A stretch of 64,000 nucleotides of DNA, from contig NZ_FOYP01000001.1 of NCBI RefSeq assembly GCF_900115105.1, positions 1,018,097 through 1,082,096 on the forward strand. Direction: 5' to 3'. The notes under the pieces are model-generated. The model was not told where the DNA came from. It worked only from the letters and a program-made list of their open reading frames with translations, and made no database searches. The position numbers and the translations under genes were made by a program. Of the stretch, positions 1 to 9,532 are shown one piece after another (within the stretch, counting starts at the first letter, position 1; each line of letters begins with the position of its first letter). The stretch is from Yoonia tamlensis. GTDB taxonomy: Bacteria; Pseudomonadota; Alphaproteobacteria; Rhodobacterales; Rhodobacteraceae.

Positions 1-247
1 TGGCGCCTTCGCCGACTGTCAGCAGATGCGCGCGAATATCGCCTTCGACCTGACCTTCGACTTGAATGTCGCCGGTGGTTTTCAGGTTGCCGGTGATCAG
101 CAGATCAGACGACAGCACAGATGGCGCTGGCTTTGGGCCAGATGGTTTATAATCTGAACCTGCTGCTTTCTTGGCATCGGCGCCTTTTTTGGTTTCAGTT
201 TCGGACGGCTTGGGCCCGGGTTCATTGATTTTCGATTTAGAAAACAT
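1..247 (-). CDS. Bactofilin family protein (partial, C-terminus outside window)
   Basis: Start of a bactofilin, a cytoplasmic protein that polymerises without nucleotide and positions cell-wall enzymes. The gene runs off the left edge, so 82 residues are seen: a Lys/Pro-rich tail (residues 1-45, beginning MFSKSKINEPG) and the first turns of the beta-helix, with the typical spacing GDIQVEGQVEGDI near residues 64-76. The ATG at 247 lies inside the end of the upstream M23 peptidase gene (11-nt overlap), so the two are translationally coupled. Bactofilins often pair with M23 endopeptidases, so they probably act together in local peptidoglycan remodelling. The family call is firm; the cellular role is inference. 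Confidence 0.85.
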   Translation of the reverse strand, partial: MFSKSKINEPGPKPSETETKKGADAKKAAGSDYKPSGPKPAPSVLSSDLLITGNLKTTGDIQVEGQVEGDIRAHLLTVGEGA

Positions 248-1544
248 CTTGTCCAGCTCTTATATAGATCATCGGGTTGACGGGCTCGCCTCCGACGCGA
301 ACCTCGTAGTGAAGGTGCGGTCCTGTCGAGCGACCTGAATTGCCCATATCACCAATTCTTTCCCCGCGCGAGACTCTTTGCCCGACAGAGACATGCATAG
401 CGTTTAAGTGTGCGTATCTTGTCTCAATGCCAAAGTCGTGCTGGATCTTGATCAGGCGCCCGTAACCTGATGACCAGCCTGCGCTTGTTACCACCCCGTC
501 AGCGGTTGCATAGACAGGAGTGCCGATCGGACCCGCAAAATCCGTACCTGCGTGCATGCGCCCCCAACGCTGGCCAAAACCCGATGTAAACCGGAAATTG
601 GCTTTGACGGGGATGTCGAACGGGGCTTTTTCGGCGGCAATCCGATAAAGGTTGATTCGGTCCATCGAGGCCAGAATCGCATTTGCGCGCAGCGCGTCGG
701 GGTCAGGTTCGCCGCCGCGTGTCGAAAACTGCATCGGTGAAAGAGGGCCGCCCTGACCGGAATAGCCGCGCCGCACCTGCGCGAGCATGCTGTCGGGGCT
801 CATGCCGGCCGCGCGGAACATATCGTCAAGCGGTTCAACCGAAACCAGCATGGCCTCTTCGAGTTGGCGGAAAATCTGGTCGTTGCGTTCATGCAATAGC
901 CGCAGTTCGAGTTCCAGTTCCTGCGCGTGGTCGATTGCAAATTCCGCGTCTGCCGCGATCAAATCGCGTTCGGCAGCCGTTTGCGCCAGTGCATTGGCCA
1001 ATAGATCAACCGTGCCCACTGCATCTTGGGACATGGTTGCCGCTGCCACACCGTCCGATTGATCCGTTGCGGCGGCAAGCAGTGTGCGCGCTTCTTCACG
1101 GGCTTTCATCGTGTCGCGCAACGTGGCTTGCACAACATCAAGTCCGGTTTCCAGCTCGCGGCGCTTTTCTTCGGTGGCAAGCAATTCCGATTGCATAACC
1201 GAAATTTGCTGTAGCGCGGTGCTGAACCGGTTTTGGGCGTCGGCGGCTTCTTGGGCGCGCAGATCACGTTCCGACGACAGCGCATTCAGCCGCTGTTCAT
1301 AGGTCATCTGGTCACGCTGCGCCTGCGCGCGGAAATTTCCCGCGCCGATGCTATCCATCAGCAGGATCGCCGTGGCGACGATGGTCCATGCCACAACAAT
1401 GGTACAACCGACCCATGCGACCAGCTGCGTTTCCGAATTCAGACGGATGAACCGCGTTTCATAATCGGACCGCAGAAATAGCCGGCGCTCGGGGAACCAG
1501 CGCTCCAATTGGTGGTGAATGGTTTTTTTCAATCGTGATCGCAC
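237..1544 (-). CDS. M23 family metallopeptidase, membrane-anchored, coiled coil
   Basis: Putative peptidoglycan DD-endopeptidase of the LytM/M23 class. From the GTG at 1544 it has 435 residues: a short basic N-terminus, one membrane segment (about 41-64), a long periplasmic coiled coil (about 70-240) and a C-terminal M23 domain (about 312-430). The zinc and catalytic residues are present: HAGTD (His331, Asp335) and the HLH pair (His410/His412), so it should be active. The GTG is chosen because AGGA lies 8 nt upstream and the protein then begins VRSRLKKT; the frame is open to an ATG at 1658, which would add 38 unlikely residues. It overlaps the bactofilin start and follows the DUF455 gene. The coiled coil plus M23 layout resembles bactofilin-associated peptidases such as LmdC. 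Confidence 0.85.
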   Translation of the reverse strand: MRSRLKKTIHHQLERWFPERRLFLRSDYETRFIRLNSETQLVAWVGCTIVVAWTIVATAILLMDSIGAGNFRAQAQRDQMTYEQRLNALSSERDLRAQEAADAQNRFSTALQQISVMQSELLATEEKRRELETGLDVVQATLRDTMKAREEARTLLAAATDQSDGVAAATMSQDAVGTVDLLANALAQTAAERDLIAADAEFAIDHAQELELELRLLHERNDQIFRQLEEAMLVSVEPLDDMFRAAGMSPDSMLAQVRRGYSGQGGPLSPMQFSTRGGEPDPDALRANAILASMDRINLYRIAAEKAPFDIPVKANFRFTSGFGQRWGRMHAGTDFAGPIGTPVYATADGVVTSAGWSSGYGRLIKIQHDFGIETRYAHLNAMHVSVGQRVSRGERIGDMGNSGRSTGPHLHYEVRVGGEPVNPMIYIRAGQDVF

Positions 1545-1654
1545 GTAAGAATCCTGTGTCGTCCCGGAGATCCGCTGGCCCCGCAATTGTGTTGGATGAC
1601 TGTGTAAGCAGCCCACGGCCGTGCTGCAAGAAATTTCACCCCCCTCGGGCGGGA

Positions 1655-2485
1655 TCACGCCTTGTCGGGTTTTTGCCTATTTGTTGCTGCAAGGGGCCAG
1701 TAGAAATCGGGCGGGATACCAGCCTGCGCACGTTTTTCTTCGTTGAACGGCGGCTTGAGGTCGGAATGAAAGTATTTGCGCACCAGTTGGTGAAAGACCC
1801 CTGTCGGGTCCAGATCATGGCGCCCGCACAAAAAGTTGAACCATTTCGACCCGTAGGACACGTGATGCACTTCCTCGGCGTAGATCACTTCAAGCGCTGC
1901 GACTGCGGATTTATTCTTGGCCTGCTTGAAGATATTGATCATCCCCGGTGTCACATCCAGCCCGCGCGCCTCGAGCACCATCGGCACCACGGCAAGCCGC
2001 CCCATCAGATCATTGGCGGTATCTTCGGCCGCGCGCCACATGCCAGCGTGTGCGGGCAGGGCACCGTAATAGCTGCCTTCTTGCTCAAGACAGTCGCACA
2101 TCAGCTGGAAATGTTTGGATTCCTCATCTGCCGATTTCACCCAATCGTCGTAAAAACCCAGCGGCAAAGGTGTATCGGCAAAACGCGGGATGATATCCCA
2201 ATGCAGATCAATGGCGTTCAGTTCGATATGGGCCACAGCATGCAATAGTGCGATCCGCCCTTCGGGCGTGCCCGGTTTGCGGTGCGGCACATCACGCGGA
2301 TCCAGCAGTTCGGGTTGCGCGGGGCGGGCCGGAAAATCGGGCGGCGTGGCTTGGCCGATTTCAATGGCGGGGCCATCTGCACGCGACGCGCGCCACTCTG
2401 CCGCAAATTTGCGCGACAGCGCTGCCTTTTCGCGCCCGTCCGCGGTCCTTAGCACCGCAACCGCCATTTCAGCCAGCGTCATCAT
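1655..2485 (-). CDS. DUF455 family ferritin-like protein
   Basis: A 276-residue protein of the DUF455 family, which has a ferritin-like di-metal four-helix fold. Visible candidate ligand motifs are AHIELNAIDLHWD (about residue 87), DEESKHF (about 119), EARGLD (about 172) and YAEEVHH (about 206), the Glu/His pattern of a di-iron helix bundle. The biochemical role of the family is not settled; oxygenase-like or tRNA-modifying activity has been suggested for related proteins, but nothing here proves it. Its start overlaps the stop of the peroxiredoxin gene by 4 nt (ATGA), so the two are co-translated, and the M23 and bactofilin genes follow on the same strand. No signal peptide is seen. Confidence 0.85.
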   Translation of the reverse strand: MMTLAEMAVAVLRTADGREKAALSRKFAAEWRASRADGPAIEIGQATPPDFPARPAQPELLDPRDVPHRKPGTPEGRIALLHAVAHIELNAIDLHWDIIPRFADTPLPLGFYDDWVKSADEESKHFQLMCDCLEQEGSYYGALPAHAGMWRAAEDTANDLMGRLAVVPMVLEARGLDVTPGMINIFKQAKNKSAVAALEVIYAEEVHHVSYGSKWFNFLCGRHDLDPTGVFHQLVRKYFHSDLKPPFNEEKRAQAGIPPDFYWPLAATNRQKPDKA

Positions 2486-2946
2486 GCGCGCAGCGCCTCA
2501 AGCACCGCATCAACATGGCCGGGGACACGGACCTTGCGCCAGATCTGTTTGATCTTGCCGTCAGGCCCGATCAGAAATGTCGCACGTTCAATGCCCATAT
2601 GGGTCTTGCCGTACATCTTTTTTTCGACCCAGACGCCATAGCGTTCACAAACATCGCTATCCGTGTCCGCAAGCAGCGCGATTTTCAGATCATGTTTGGC
2701 GACAAATTTGTCGTGCTTTTTTACGGGGTCTTTGGAGACGCCCAGAACAACCGCGTTCAATGCGTCAAATTCTGCAAGGTTTTGTGTGAAATCAATTGCT
2801 TCTTTGGTGCAGCCGGATGTGTCATCGCGCGGATAGAAATAAAGCACCACATTCTTTCCGGCGAAATCGCCCAAATTCACAATTTCGCCGCCGTCGCGGG
2901 GCAGGGTGACATGCGGTGCGGTATCGCCAGCAGCAAGAAGGGTCAT
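2482..2946 (-). CDS. bcp: Thiol peroxidase of the Bcp/PrxQ type (peroxiredoxin)
   Basis: Cytoplasmic peroxiredoxin of 154 residues that reduces hydrogen and organic peroxides with a cysteine thiol. The peroxidatic cysteine is Cys46 in TSGCTKEA, followed by the DFAGKNVVLYFYPRD-type thioredoxin-fold core. The second cysteine that many Bcp proteins have five residues later is absent (Ala/Ile instead); the only other cysteine is near residue 100 (SDVCERYG). The ATG at 2946 gives the standard family length; longer upstream reading frame is judged non-coding. It is the first gene of the minus-strand run that continues through DUF455, M23 and bactofilin, and it diverges from the YhdP-like gene. Confidence 0.93.
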   Translation of the reverse strand: MTLLAAGDTAPHVTLPRDGGEIVNLGDFAGKNVVLYFYPRDDTSGCTKEAIDFTQNLAEFDALNAVVLGVSKDPVKKHDKFVAKHDLKIALLADTDSDVCERYGVWVEKKMYGKTHMGIERATFLIGPDGKIKQIWRKVRVPGHVDAVLEALRA

Positions 2947-3030
2947 GATAGGTCCTTTTGAACGTTGTGCTTTTGTTTTAACTCGGCACAGGCAAAGATA
3001 AAGGCCAAACCTATTTCCGGCAGAGACGCA

Positions 3031-6000
3031 TTGACCCAGACACAGCCCCAACCTGACCCCGCGCCCAAGAAAAAACCGCGCAAGCGCTTGCGGCGCTGGT
3101 TGTTCTGGCTGCGCGCGGCATTTGTTGTCTGTCTGACGCCGGTGGTTTTTGTGGCGGTGGCGGCGGTCATGATGATCAACCGCGAAATAACAGCGCCCAG
3201 CTGGATCGTTGACCAGATTGAAACCCGCGCCGCACAGGCGCTTGACGGTGCGCATCTGGAATTCGGATCGATCACGGCCCGTATCGGCCGCGACCTGCAT
3301 CCGCATGTGCGCCTCCTTGATACGCGGCTTTATGACCGTGACGGGGTCATGCTGACCCGTGTGCGTGTCGCCGAAGGTGGCATGTCGCCGCGCGGGTTGC
3401 TGTTTAACCGGCTTGTTCTGATGCAAGATATCCGTCTGGTCGGGGCGCAGATCAACCTGCGCCGCGCGCGTGACGGGACTGTCGCAGTTGCTTTGGCGTC
3501 GGGCGGGGCCGAAGTCGGACAGGCGCGGTCGGTGCCGCAGCTTTTGGATCAGCTGGACCAGATTTTTGAACAGCCGCAACTGGCGGCATTGGAAACCGTG
3601 ACCGCAGACGGGGTGATCGTGAATTTTGACGACGCCCGCGCGCGGCGCAGCTGGGTGGTGGACGGTGGCACCTTTGCGCTTGATCTGCGCGGCGGTGAAA
3701 CAACGATGCGCGCCAACCTGAGCCTGCTGTCAGGGCGCGCGGGTGTGACAACCGTGAACATGTCCTACAGCAGCCCGCGCGGATCGCAAGCGGCGCAGCT
3801 GGCGGTCAATATCGACGATGCAATTGCCAGTGATATCGCGGCGCAATCGCCCGCACTGACATGGCTGCGCGATGTCGAAGCCCCGATTTCTGCGGCCCTG
3901 CGCACGGAACTTGACGCCGATGGCGCGCTTGGCCCGCTCAGTGCAGTGCTTGAAATCGGGCAGGGCGTGTTGCAACCCAACGAGGCAACCGCTCCGGTGC
4001 AATTCGACGCGGCCAAAGCCTATCTGACCTATGACCCTGTGCGCGACAGGATCGCCTTTTCCGAAATTGTGCTGGACACCGAATGGGGGCGCCTGCGGGC
4101 CGATGGCACCGCCTATTTGCGTGAAATCACCGATGGGTTGCCAGACGCATTGCTGGGACAATTCCAGTTTCGCGATGTGGCCCTGAACCCGATGGGTTTG
4201 TACGATGTGGCGCCCAGTATTGCCAATGCGGCGGTTGATTTCCGGCTGCGGTTTGATCCGTTCCAGATTGAATTGGGGCAGGTCACCCTATCGGACGGCG
4301 ATTTGCGGGTGCTATCAAACGGGACAATCACCGCCCGCGCCGACGGCTGGCACGGCGCGTTTGACGCGCATATGAATGAAATCGCGCCGACGCAACTGCT
4401 GGCGTTCTGGCCCCCCGATGTCAAACCGCGCACCCGGTTGTGGATTACCGAAAACCTGTCGGCGGGGCGGTTGCTGAATGGCAATGTCGGCGTGCGTATT
4501 GCCCCTGGCCAGCCGCGGGAAATGGCATTGGGGTTTGAATTTGACGGTGCGGATATCCGGTTTATGCGGCAGATGCCGCTGATCACAAACGGGGCGGGGG
4601 TTGCCACGATCAGTGACCGCCGGTTTGTTGTCACGCTTGATCAGGGGCAAGTGACGCCGCCCCAAGGCGGTGCGGTCGATATGACCGGCACCAGTTTTAC
4701 AATCCTTGATACAGCGCAGCGGCCCAGCAACGGCCAGATTGATCTGGTCGCCAATGGCGCTGTTACGGCGGTGTTATCACTGCTGAACCAACCGCCGCTG
4801 TTGTTTCTGGACAAGGCCAACCGTCCGGTCGATCTGGCCGAAGGGCGCGCGCATGTCACGGGGCGCATTGCGTTGCCGCTGGTGCGTGGCGTCCAGTTTG
4901 ATGCGATCGACCTGAACCTTGCGGCGCAACTGCGCGATGTGCAATCCGACCAGCTGGTGCCGGGGCGCAATCTGACCGCCAGCCGGCTTGAGGTTACAGC
5001 GAACAATACAGGGCTAGAAATCGGCGGGCCGATCAGGCTGGGGGCCGCGCGCGGCAATGCAACCTGGACGCAGCAATTTGGCCCCGCCCATCGCGGCCAG
5101 TCGCAAATTCACGCAAATATCGCGCTGAACCAAGCCACCTTGGATGCGTTCAACATCAATCTACCGTCCGGTATGGTCACGGGCGATGGCCGCGCCGAAC
5201 TGACGATTGAATTGAACGCCGGCGCGCCGCCTGCCTTTGTTTTGCAGTCTGATTTGCGGGGGGTGCGGTTGGCGTTGCCTGCAATCGGCTGGACAAAATC
5301 GGCAACCCAAGAAGGCAATCTGCAAATCAGCGGACGGCTTGGCACTGTGCCCGAAATCGACGCCCTGCAGATCAGCGGCGGCGGGTTGCGCGCAGAAGGC
5401 CGGATTTCGCTGACCCAGAGCGGCCAGTTTGCAGCGGCCACATTCAGCAGCGTGCAAATCGGCAATTGGTTCAATGCGCCGGTGACATTGCGCGGGCGCG
5501 GCACGGGGCAACCCTTGGGGATTACGATCAGCGGTGGCACATTGGATTTGCGGCGCGCGCAATTTGGCAGCGGTGGCGGCAATACACAGGGCGGACCGAT
5601 GCAGGTGAGCCTTGGCCAGCTACAGATTACCGAAGGCATCGCGCTTGCCGATTTTCAGGGCGAGTTCAATAATGCAAACGGGCTTTCGGGGCGTTTTACG
5701 GGGCTGTTGAACGGGGATGCGCCTGTGGCAGGCATAGTTGCGCCACGCGACGGGCGCACGGCGGTGCGCATAACAGGCGATGATGCTGGGGCCGTTGCGC
5801 GCGCGACGGGCCTGTTGGAAAACGCGGCCGGTGGCGCAATTGATCTGACCTTGCTGCCGGCAGGTGACGCGGGGACATTTGACGGGTTTTTGACCATCAG
5901 CGATATCCGTGTCCGCGATGCACCGACGATTGCCGCACTGTTGGACGCGATCAGCGTTGTCGGGCTGTTGCAGCAGCTGGACGGGCAGGGGCTGCGCTTT

Positions 6001-6330
6001 GACAGTATCGAGGCACAGTTTCGCCTGACCCCTGCGCAAATCATCGTCACCCAAGCCAGCGCCGTCGGTCCCGGGCTTGGCATTTCGATTGATGGCATTT
6101 ACACGCTGGCGACAAAGCAGCTTGACCTGCAAGGCGTTGTCTCGCCGTTTTATTTCTTGAACGGGATTGGTTCGGTATTGACCCGCAGGGGCGAAGGGCT
6201 GATTGGGTTCAACTTTAATATCCGCGGGCCAACAGCCGACCCGCAGGTCAGCGTTAACCCACTCTCGGCGCTCACGCCCGGCATGTTCCGGGAGCTGTTC
6301 CGCCGACCGCCACCGGAAGTAAGCCAATGA
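3031..6330 (+). CDS. YhdP/AsmA-like large envelope protein (DUF3971)
   Basis: A protein of about 1,099 residues with a basic N-terminal tail, one membrane segment (about residues 24-48) and a very long periplasmic part rich in beta structure. It has the layout of the AsmA-like superfamily (YhdP, TamB), whose members form long grooved beta-rods that carry phospholipids between the inner and outer membranes. The C-terminal part ([25 protein letters not shown] and the following lines, with [12 protein letters not shown] near the end) matches the AsmA C-terminal region. The start is uncertain: TTG at 3031 gives a family-like N-terminus (LTQTQPQPD); the first ATG in frame would cut the membrane segment. 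Its stop overlaps the queA start by 4 nt. Lipid transport is inference from the family. Confidence 0.8.
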   Translation: MTQTQPQPDPAPKKKPRKRLRRWLFWLRAAFVVCLTPVVFVAVAAVMMINREITAPSWIVDQIETRAAQALDGAHLEFGSITARIGRDLHPHVRLLDTRLYDRDGVMLTRVRVAEGGMSPRGLLFNRLVLMQDIRLVGAQINLRRARDGTVAVALASGGAEVGQARSVPQLLDQLDQIFEQPQLAALETVTADGVIVNFDDARARRSWVVDGGTFALDLRGGETTMRANLSLLSGRAGVTTVNMSYSSPRGSQAAQLAVNIDDAIASDIAAQSPALTWLRDVEAPISAALRTELDADGALGPLSAVLEIGQGVLQPNEATAPVQFDAAKAYLTYDPVRDRIAFSEIVLDTEWGRLRADGTAYLREITDGLPDALLGQFQFRDVALNPMGLYDVAPSIANAAVDFRLRFDPFQIELGQVTLSDGDLRVLSNGTITARADGWHGAFDAHMNEIAPTQLLAFWPPDVKPRTRLWITENLSAGRLLNGNVGVRIAPGQPREMALGFEFDGADIRFMRQMPLITNGAGVATISDRRFVVTLDQGQVTPPQGGAVDMTGTSFTILDTAQRPSNGQIDLVANGAVTAVLSLLNQPPLLFLDKANRPVDLAEGRAHVTGRIALPLVRGVQFDAIDLNLAAQLRDVQSDQLVPGRNLTASRLEVTANNTGLEIGGPIRLGAARGNATWTQQFGPAHRGQSQIHANIALNQATLDAFNINLPSGMVTGDGRAELTIELNAGAPPAFVLQSDLRGVRLALPAIGWTKSATQEGNLQISGRLGTVPEIDALQISGGGLRAEGRISLTQSGQFAAATFSSVQIGNWFNAPVTLRGRGTGQPLGITISGGTLDLRRAQFGSGGGNTQGGPMQVSLGQLQITEGIALADFQGEFNNANGLSGRFTGLLNGDAPVAGIVAPRDGRTAVRITGDDAGAVARATGLLENAAGGAIDLTLLPAGDAGTFDGFLTISDIRVRDAPTIAALLDAISVVGLLQQLDGQGLRFDSIEAQFRLTPAQIIVTQASAVGPGLGISIDGIYTLATKQLDLQGVVSPFYFLNGIGSVLTRRGEGLIGFNFNIRGPTADPQVSVNPLSALTPGMFRELFRRPPPEVSQ

Positions 6331-7391
6331 AACTGAGCGATTTCGACTTTGATCTGCCCGAGCAGCTTATCGCCACACGGCCCGCGCGGCCACGCACATC
6401 GGCGCGGCTTTTGCTGGCTGATAGCGCAGGGATTGCCGATCACAGGGTCGCGGATCTGGTGGATCTGTTGCAGCCCGGCGACCGGCTGGTGCTGAATGAT
6501 ACCAAGGTGATTCCAGCGCGGCTTACTGGCATGCGCCACCGCGATGGCGAGGCCGGACCAACCAGCGCCAAGATCGAAGTGACCCTGCTAGAGCCACGTG
6601 CAACAGGCGATTGGGCGGCTTTGGTCAAACCCTTGCGCAAAATACGCGACGGCGAGGTTATTGTGTTCTCCGATGTGCTGTCAGCAACCCTGACCGCGCG
6701 GGCGGATGGGCAAGCCCACCTGCAATTCAACCTGCAAGGCGATGATTTTGATGCGGCTTTGGCTGCGGTGGGCGCGATGCCCCTGCCGCCCTATATCGCC
6801 GCCAAACGCCCCGCCGACGAGGCCGACAAGCAAGATTATCAAACCTATTGGGCACGCCACGCGGGTGCGGTTGCCGCGCCGACCGCATCGCTGCATTTTG
6901 ACGGACCGTTGCTGGATGCGCTGCGCGCGCGCGGCGTTGCATTCACCCATGTCACGCTGCACGTCGGCGCGGGCACGTTTTTGCCGGTTAAGGTCGACGA
7001 TGTGCGCGACCATAAAATGCACGCCGAATGGGGCGAGGTGACCCAAACGGCGGTTGACGAAATCACCGCGACCAAAGCAGCGGGCGGGCGGGTGATCCCT
7101 GTGGGCACAACCGCATTGCGGCTGATCGAAACAGCGGCCAAGGAAGGCACGTTAAAACCTTGGGTCGGCCCGACCGATATTTTCATCACGCCGGGATTCA
7201 CGTTTCAGGTGACAGACGGGCTGATGACAAATTTCCATCTGCCCAAATCAACCTTGATGATGCTTGTATCGGCGTTGATGGGGGTAGAGCGTGTCAAAGA
7301 CATCTATGCACATGCAATCACAACGGGTTACCGGTTCTTTAGTTATGGCGATGCATCATTGTTGTTGCCAGCAAATGTCAAGAAGGCGTGA
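6327..7391 (+). CDS. queA: tRNA preQ1(34) S-adenosylmethionine ribosyltransferase-isomerase QueA
   Basis: QueA transfers and isomerises the ribosyl part of S-adenosylmethionine onto 7-aminomethyl-7-deazaguanine at the tRNA wobble base, giving epoxyqueuosine. The 354-residue length is normal. Clear family motifs are [11 protein letters not shown] at the N-terminus, [14 protein letters not shown] (about residue 52), [15 protein letters not shown] (about 213) and [16 protein letters not shown] (about 302). The ATG overlaps the stop of the YhdP-like gene (ATGA), so the pair is probably one operon. No other queuosine genes are in the window. Assignment is firm. Confidence 0.96.
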   Translation: MKLSDFDFDLPEQLIATRPARPRTSARLLLADSAGIADHRVADLVDLLQPGDRLVLNDTKVIPARLTGMRHRDGEAGPTSAKIEVTLLEPRATGDWAALVKPLRKIRDGEVIVFSDVLSATLTARADGQAHLQFNLQGDDFDAALAAVGAMPLPPYIAAKRPADEADKQDYQTYWARHAGAVAAPTASLHFDGPLLDALRARGVAFTHVTLHVGAGTFLPVKVDDVRDHKMHAEWGEVTQTAVDEITATKAAGGRVIPVGTTALRLIETAAKEGTLKPWVGPTDIFITPGFTFQVTDGLMTNFHLPKSTLMMLVSALMGVERVKDIYAHAITTGYRFFSYGDASLLLPANVKKA

Positions 7392-7476
7392 ACGGACAAA
7401 ACAAGGTCGCATTTGTCTTGCGATCGGGGGCAATAATCATCCATAGGGCAGCTCTGCCAGATTGAAGGGGCACACG

Positions 7477-8739
7477 ATGCTACAGGTTTTTACCGGCTCT
7501 TGGGCCTTGTTCATTGGGATGTTCATGCTGATGGTCGGCAACGGCCTGCAAGGGACATTGCTGGGGCTGCGCGGCGACCAAGAGGGCTTTAGTACTTTGG
7601 CGCTCTCGATCGTGATGTCCGCCTATTTTCTGGGTTTCCTGTTTTCGTCGCGCTACACGCCAGAATTGATCCGCCGCGTCGGGCATGTGCGTGTCTTTGC
7701 GGCGATGGGGTCGCTGATTTCAGCGGTTTTGATCAGCTATCCGATCCTGCTTGAACCTTGGGCATGGACTATCGGGCGGGTTGTAATCGGGTTTTGCTTT
7801 TGCGGTGTGTATATCACGGCGGAAAGCTGGCTGAACGATGCCTCGTCCAATGACACGCGCGGCAAGGCGCTGTCGGTCTATATGATTGTGCAAATGGCGG
7901 GGATCGTGTTTGCGCAATGGATTGTCAGCCGTGGCGATGTTGCCGGCTATACGTTGTTTATCATTTCATCGGTGATGGTTTCACTGGCCTTTGCGCCTGT
8001 CTTGCTATCGGCGCGCCCGATGCCTGCATTTGCGACCACAAAACGGATGAAAATCAAAGATCTGGTAGCCGCATCTCCGCTTGCCTGCTTTGGGATGTTC
8101 ATGCTGGGCGGGGTGTTTGCAGCACAATTCGGCATGTCAGCCGTCTACGGAAACAGGGTCGGGCTGACGGTCGGGGAAATCTCGTTCTTTATTTCGGCGA
8201 TCTACATCGGTGCGCTTGTTGCACAATATCCGATTGGCTGGCTTTCCGACCGGATTGACCGCCGGTTCTTGATTATCGGGGTCGCGTTTGTTGGTGGCAT
8301 AGGGTCGCTGGCGGCGTTTTTCATCACCGATAACTTTGCGGTAATCGTCTTTTCGGGCGCCATTGTGGGGGGCATGTCGAACCCGCTATATGCGCTGCTG
8401 TTGGCCTATGCGAATGATTATCTGGATAGGGATGATATGGCTGCCGCTTCGGGCGGGTTTTTGTTTGTGAACGGTCTGGGCGCCATCGCGGGGCCACTGA
8501 TCGTGGGGCGGATGATGGATGTGATCGGCATCAGCGGCTATTGGCTGTTTACGGCTGTACTGATGCTTGCGATCGGGGGGTACGGGTTGTACCGGATGAC
8601 CCAGCGCAGCCGCACCGCGTTCGACGATGCCAACGCGGTGCATTATGTGCCCGTTTCGGCCGCTGCGACGGCGGTTGCAACCGAGGTCGCGCTTGAAGTC
8701 TATATCGAGGCGGGCGACGAAGAGGAAAACCCCGCTTGA
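7477..8739 (+). CDS. MFS transporter, YcaD-like
   Basis: Inner-membrane transporter of the major facilitator superfamily with about 12 hydrophobic segments in 420 residues. The loop-2/3 type motif between the N-terminal helices (RYTPELIRRVGHVRVFA) and the matching motif in the second half (GWLSDRIDRRFLI) are clear. Overall it most resembles the YcaD-type subgroup; the substrate cannot be read from sequence. The ATG at 7477 is chosen because GAAGGGG lies just upstream; a TTG at 7462 is in frame but covers that ribosome site. The C-terminal 40 residues form a cytoplasmic acidic tail (EAGDEEENPA). It stands alone between queA and a DUF924 gene. Confidence 0.88.
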   Translation: MLQVFTGSWALFIGMFMLMVGNGLQGTLLGLRGDQEGFSTLALSIVMSAYFLGFLFSSRYTPELIRRVGHVRVFAAMGSLISAVLISYPILLEPWAWTIGRVVIGFCFCGVYITAESWLNDASSNDTRGKALSVYMIVQMAGIVFAQWIVSRGDVAGYTLFIISSVMVSLAFAPVLLSARPMPAFATTKRMKIKDLVAASPLACFGMFMLGGVFAAQFGMSAVYGNRVGLTVGEISFFISAIYIGALVAQYPIGWLSDRIDRRFLIIGVAFVGGIGSLAAFFITDNFAVIVFSGAIVGGMSNPLYALLLAYANDYLDRDDMAAASGGFLFVNGLGAIAGPLIVGRMMDVIGISGYWLFTAVLMLAIGGYGLYRMTQRSRTAFDDANAVHYVPVSAAATAVATEVALEVYIEAGDEEENPA

Positions 8740-8847
8740 TGTCACGCTGAAAGATGTTGTGATCACATTTGCTGCGAAATTAGCTTGTCAGGGGGCAGTT
8801 TGTCTGCTTGGCTTGACCTAGCGACAGGCAAGTTAAGGAGCATAGCC

Positions 8848-9429
8848 ATGGTTACCCCTCAAGAGGTACTGGCGTTTTGGTTGGACGAATGCACGCCCGC
8901 AGACTGGTATAAATCCGACCCGGCATTTGACAGGTTAATTCGCGACCGGTTCGAAGAAACCTGGAAAGAGGCGCAAGAAGGTGCGCTTGGGCTATGGTTA
9001 ACGCATGCATCCGAAACCTTGGCCTATATTATCCTGACAGACCAGTTTCCACGCAACATGTTCCGCGATCAGGGCGATGCATTTGCAACCGACAATCAGG
9101 CCCGCGCTGCGGCCAAAGCCGCGATCGACCGCAACTGGGATCTAAAAATAGATGAACCGGCGCGACAGTTTTTCTATCTGCCATTGATGCATTCAGAGTG
9201 TCTGACGGATCAGGACCGCGCCGTGCGGTTGATCCATGACCGGATGCCGTTGCACCGGGCAGGCAATATTGATCACGCTTGCGCGCACCGCGCAGTGATC
9301 CGCGATTTTGGGCGGTTTCCCTATCGGAACAAGGCGTTGGGCCGCGAAACAACCCAAGCAGAACAGCAGTTTCTGGATGCGGGCGGATACCGTGTAGCCT
9401 ATCAGGCGCAGGTTGGCGCGCTGACCTGA
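8848..9429 (+). CDS. DUF924 family protein
   Basis: A 193-residue soluble alpha-helical protein of the DUF924 family (TPR-like fold in known structures, function undefined). Family marks are VLAFWLDECTPADWY at the N-terminus, a LAYIILTDQFPRNMFRD stretch about residue 60, FFYLPLMHSE about 110 and an FGRFPYRNKALGRE motif near 155. The ATG at 8848 has a strong AAGGAG at 8835-8840; an in-frame extension to 8785 has none. It is a free-standing gene between the MFS transporter and lpdA, and no partner suggests a pathway. Confidence 0.9.
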   Translation: MVTPQEVLAFWLDECTPADWYKSDPAFDRLIRDRFEETWKEAQEGALGLWLTHASETLAYIILTDQFPRNMFRDQGDAFATDNQARAAAKAAIDRNWDLKIDEPARQFFYLPLMHSECLTDQDRAVRLIHDRMPLHRAGNIDHACAHRAVIRDFGRFPYRNKALGRETTQAEQQFLDAGGYRVAYQAQVGALT

Positions 9430-9532
9430 ACTGCCTATGCGCTTGCGAAATGTCAGTTATGACGCAAGGTCACTAGAGGTCCGTAAAAAAATAGTTTAGT
9501 GTTGAACTAATTTCATATCTGGAGGACCAAGC

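Noticed and set aside
1535-2248. Long plus-strand open frame (237 codons) opposite the DUF455 and M23 genes
   Set aside because: It lies wholly antisense to two well-supported genes and has Cys/His/Arg-rich composition typical of the reverse strand of GC-rich coding DNA.
2965-3030. N-terminal extension of the YhdP-like protein from a TTG at 2965
   Set aside because: The extra 22 residues (Cys/Phe-rich, then KIKAKPIS) do not resemble the family start and crowd the divergent bcp promoter.
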